Assembly: GCA_017531065.1 (NCBI GenBank)
Contig: JAFXLR010000075.1
Coordinates: forward strand, 1 to 7,882
Length of the DNA: 7,882 nt
Source of the DNA: Bacilli bacterium
Lineage (GTDB): Bacteria; Bacillota_I; Bacilli_A; RFN20; CAG-826
Direction: 5' to 3'
Below are positions 5,876 to 7,882 of the stretch, piece by piece. Below the pieces are notes generated by a model. The model ran no database searches and was not told the origin of the DNA. It was given only the letters and a program-made list of their open reading frames with translations. Each line of letters opens with the position of its first letter. Position 1 is the first letter of the stretch. A program made the translations under genes and the position numbers.

Positions 5876-6805
5876 TACCCCCTGCCAAAAAGAAAAGCCA
5901 GCACTAGGCTGGCTCATCCGTTTTATTGTCAATTTAGCGATTGGGTGGTCACCATCATTGAGATAGAGGATACCAAGGGTGTTAGGACCGCAATGGCAGG
6001 AGATGGTCGCGCCTGCATAGGTCTCATAAATGTTCTTGAAGCCTTCTTTCTCAAGCCTCTCTTTGACCCAAGCGACGATCTTGTGGTCTTCTTCGCCATA
6101 GATGGTATGGGTGATGAAGACGATTTCCTTATCTGGGTTATTGAAGGTCTTGAGGGTCTCTTCGACGTAATCTGGGCACCACTTCTTGACTGGGCCGCGG
6201 AATTTCTTGCCGCTTTCCATCTTGCCGGTGTCGGTTTTCATGAGAATCTGTGGGCGAAGGTGAAGGAGGTTAGCGCCAAATCTTGCCATCGCTGAGCATC
6301 TTCCTCCTTTATAAAGGAAGTCGACGGTCTCAAAACAGAAGGAAGTCTGGTTGCCAGGAATGCGCTCCATTACGAGCTTGACGATCTCTTCTGGCGATTT
6401 GCCTGCCTCAATGAGCTTAGAGGCATAGATGCATTCAAGGGCGACGCCAGTTGAAAGAGAACGGCTATCGATGACGTGGACTTTGCCATCGAAGGCCTCA
6501 GCGGCGTTGACCGCGTTGTTATAGGCGCAAGAGATGCCAGAGCTAAGGCAGATATGGATCTCTTCATCATAGTCTTTGAGAACGCTCTTGAAGAACTCGG
6601 TGTATTCCATCTCATTGACGGCGCTAGTTCTTCCAAGCTTTCCGGTCTTCATCGTGTAATCGATGAGGTCTTTGCCGGTGATAATGCCATCTGGTTCGCT
6701 TCTTTCACCAAGGGTGACGGTGAATGGGATGGTGATGATGTTATATTTCTTGAGAAGGTCTTGCGAGAGGTCGCAAGTCGTCTCGGTGGTGATTGCAATT
6801 TTCAT
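5867..6805 (-). CDS. DegV/FakB-family fatty-acid-binding protein; 3' end of the frame suspect
   Basis: DegV proteins bind a fatty acid and, as FakB, present it to the kinase FakA for phosphorylation. Family marks: MKIAITTETTCDLSQDLL at the start, GRTSAV (58-63) for the TS fatty-acid site, LSSGISCAYNNA (87-98), VIDSRSLSTG (111-120), DFLYKGGRCSA (162-172), LRPQI (183-187) and the conserved histidine in SCHCGPNTLG (H271). AGGAG lies 7 nt before the ATG. Members usually end soon after the H-x-G-P motif, around 280-290 residues. Here the frame runs on to 312 residues, through an intrinsic terminator (5887-5914), and stops only inside the LipD promoter. A one-base shift would reach TGA (5931-5929) and TAA (5925-5923) just before that terminator, where the array genes stop. 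The true end is thus probably near 5923-5931. Lipid partner and kinase are not in the window. Confidence 0.93.
   Translation of the reverse strand: MKIAITTETTCDLSQDLLKKYNIITIPFTVTLGERSEPDGIITGKDLIDYTMKTGKLGRTSAVNEMEYTEFFKSVLKDYDEEIHICLSSGISCAYNNAVNAAEAFDGKVHVIDSRSLSTGVALECIYASKLIEAGKSPEEIVKLVMERIPGNQTSFCFETVDFLYKGGRCSAMARFGANLLHLRPQILMKTDTGKMESGKKFRGPVKKWCPDYVEETLKTFNNPDKEIVFITHTIYGEEDHKIVAWVKERLEKEGFKNIYETYAGATISCHCGPNTLGILYLNDGDHPIAKLTIKRMSQPSAGFSFWQGVLI
5887..5914 (-). terminator. Intrinsic terminator for degV, inside the apparent degV frame
   Basis: A 7-bp stem AGCCAGC/GCTGGCT (5908-5914 with 5896-5902), 5-nt loop and a U-rich tract UUUUCUUUUU (5896-5887). It lies 18 nt before the apparent degV stop, so transcripts ended here would lack that stop. 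Position and form match the other four terminators. Confidence 0.82.
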
Positions 6806-6832
6806 TTTTTCGCTCCTAAAAGGTTCTAGTAA

Positions 6833-6861
6833 AGAATACTAGTTTATTCTTTGTTTTTAAA
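6833..6861 (-). promoter_or_regulatory. Possible weak degV promoter
   Basis: -35-like TTTAAA (6861-6856), 17-nt spacer, -10 TATTCT (6838-6833), 27 nt before the ATG. A 6-bp inverted repeat CTAGTA/TACTAG (6842-6837 with 6831-6826) overlaps the -10. No terminator separates degV from the membrane protein gene, so read-through from the guaD operon is also possible. Confidence 0.35.
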
Positions 6862-6870
6862 GGTTTGGGA

Positions 6871-7164
6871 TTATTTGAAAAGGCCCATGACAGCGGTGAT
6901 GAGGAAATAGAGACCAACCAAAACCGCAGCGATGAGGGCGTAGGCAAGAAGATACCAGAAACCTTTTCCGATGAGGTCTTCTTTCTTCTTCGACCAAATG
7001 CCAGCAAGGTAATAGGCACCGACGAAGATAAGAGGCTCAGCGACGTAGTTTAGGGTGCCACCAACCATTGGGATAAGGGTGATCGCGCTTGGCAAAAGCC
7101 AAAGTCTGATTGTCGTGCAAAGGACGACGATCATGCTGTAGATGACAAGTTTTCCGTTTTTCAT
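6871..7164 (-). CDS. Small membrane protein of unknown function
   Basis: A 97-residue protein I do not recognise. Hydrophobic segments lie at about 6-33 (LVIYSMIVVLC onward, with one Arg at 20), 40-56 (YVAEPLIFVGAYYLAGI) and 68-96 (GFWYLLAYALIAAVLVGLYF onward), so three membrane spans are likely. A lysine-rich loop (SKKKEDLIGKG, 58-68) sits between the last two and would face the cytoplasm under the positive-inside rule. The start at 7164 is favoured because AAAGGAAA (7179-7172) precedes it and the upstream extension would lie inside the guanine deaminase gene. It begins 4 bp after that gene's stop, so the two are almost surely co-transcribed. A role in purine transport is only a guess from position; at three spans it is too small for a known purine permease. 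Confidence 0.8.
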   Translation of the reverse strand: MKNGKLVIYSMIVVLCTTIRLWLLPSAITLIPMVGGTLNYVAEPLIFVGAYYLAGIWSKKKEDLIGKGFWYLLAYALIAAVLVGLYFLITAVMGLFK

Positions 7165-7168
7165 ATTT

Positions 7169-7882
7169 TTATTTCCTTTCGTATACCTTTTTGCCGTCGA
7201 CGTATTTGGCGACGAGGAAGCTTTCCGAGGCATTGTACATCAATCTCTCGATTCTGTCTTCGATTCCAAACCTCATGCTGGATGGGTCGCCTTTGACGTC
7301 ATCGATGACGAGGATGTCGGCGTCATATCCTTCCATGAAGGAACCGGCTTTGCCAAAGTATGAGGCTCCCCCTAAGGTTCCAAGATAGAGGGCTTCTTTG
7401 GCAGAAAGAGGCTTGTAGTTATTCTTTCCTCCGTGATTGATGATTTTTGAGAGCTGAATCGCGAGCTTGAGGTTAGCGAAGAGATTGAGGGTGCTTCCCC
7501 CTGCCACATCCGAGCCAATGCCGACATGCATGCCTTCGTCGAGGTATTTCCTCACTGGCATGATGCCGCCTGTCGATACGTTTGTGTTGCTTTCTGGGCA
7601 ATGGACCAGATAGACGTCTTTCTCTTTGAGGGTTTTTAGTTCTTCGTCGGTCACGTAGATGCAATGCGCCATGACGGAATGGTCAAGAAGGCCCACTCTG
7701 TCGTAGGTGTCCGTGTAAGATTTCGCATCAGGGCAAAGCTCTTTGACGAAGGCAATCTCATCTTTGTTCTCATCAAGATGCGATTGGGAGGCGACACCAT
7801 ATTCCTTACGTACTTCCCCTAACATCTTCATCATCGGGTCGCTGCAGCTGACAGTGAATCTTGGGGTGATGCAAGGTCTCAC
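7169..7882 (-). CDS. guaD: Guanine deaminase, C-terminal part (5' end beyond window)
   Basis: Guanine deaminase hydrolyses guanine to xanthine and ammonia in purine salvage or catabolism; it is a zinc enzyme of the amidohydrolase superfamily. The window holds the last 238 codons, entering mid-frame at the right edge. Visible active-site marks, numbered in the fragment: SQSHLDENKDE with zinc ligand H35, MAHCIY with H73, HCPESNTNVSTGG (94-106), and GSDVAGG with D125. Spacing of these three residues fits human GDA (H240, H279, D330). The N-terminal part with the HxH zinc ligands, about 200 residues, lies outside. The C-terminal GYDADILVIDD (185-195) is the usual amidohydrolase end strand. TAA ends 4 bp before the next gene's start, and codons for the final E-R-K provide that gene's ribosome site. 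Confidence 0.94.
   Translation of the reverse strand: MRPCITPRFTVSCSDPMMKMLGEVRKEYGVASQSHLDENKDEIAFVKELCPDAKSYTDTYDRVGLLDHSVMAHCIYVTDEELKTLKEKDVYLVHCPESNTNVSTGGIMPVRKYLDEGMHVGIGSDVAGGSTLNLFANLKLAIQLSKIINHGGKNNYKPLSAKEALYLGTLGGASYFGKAGSFMEGYDADILVIDDVKGDPSSMRFGIEDRIERLMYNASESFLVAKYVDGKKVYERK

Noticed and set aside
5820..5888. Upstream ATG giving LipD 22 more residues
   Set aside because: The extension would bury the signal peptide and spans the predicted promoter and degV stop.
5915..5975. Programmed frameshift at the end of degV
   Set aside because: No slippery heptamer is seen in the frame before the alternative stops; an indel or lost stop is simpler.

Overview
The window reads as a chromosomal segment of a Bacillota-type (Firmicutes) bacterium. 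The reasons are clear AGGAG-type ribosome binding sites, lipoprotein signal peptides with an LASC/LSSC lipobox, a DegV/FakB-family protein, a rimP-nusA operon, and lysine/glutamate-rich proteins. An uncultured gut lineage near the Mollicutes or Erysipelotrichia is my guess; no marker here fixes it. Tryptophan is encoded by TGG, so nothing suggests an altered genetic code. All nine recognisable genes lie on the minus strand, so gene order in the direction of transcription runs from high to low coordinates.

In that order: the C-terminal half of a guanine deaminase (cut by the right edge) is followed 4 bp later by a 97-residue membrane protein of unknown function. Next comes a DegV/FakB-like fatty-acid-binding protein with a possible weak promoter of its own. 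Four head-to-tail genes for related lipoproteins follow (called LipD, LipC, LipB and LipA here, 5822 down to 2217). Each encodes a signal peptide ending at Cys19, and each gene ends in its own intrinsic terminator. Three of the four have a recognisable promoter with an 18-nt spacer. Last is the rimP-nusA operon, preceded by a promoter and a structured leader of about 90 nt. NusA runs off the left edge.

The most unusual part is the lipoprotein array. The four proteins share a C-terminal signature (tyrosine pair, serine, acidic/glycine pair, N/Q-L-T, then a Y-D/E-N/D-Y element, then a final L-P-x-x-W). They fall into two pairs, A+B and C+D, and the terminators fall into the same pairs, so gene and terminator duplicated together. 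I recognise no named family and infer only that they are cell-surface lipoproteins.

Other points of interest: the degV reading frame runs through its own terminator and into the LipD promoter, which suggests a frameshift or a lost stop codon. The rimP leader can form an attenuator-like hairpin, in line with NusA autoregulation known in Bacillus subtilis. NusA has an insertion in its N-terminal domain, a degenerate KH2 loop and a long acidic tail. No tRNA, rRNA, CRISPR array, insertion sequence or phage gene was seen, and no gene-free stretch exceeds 300 bases.
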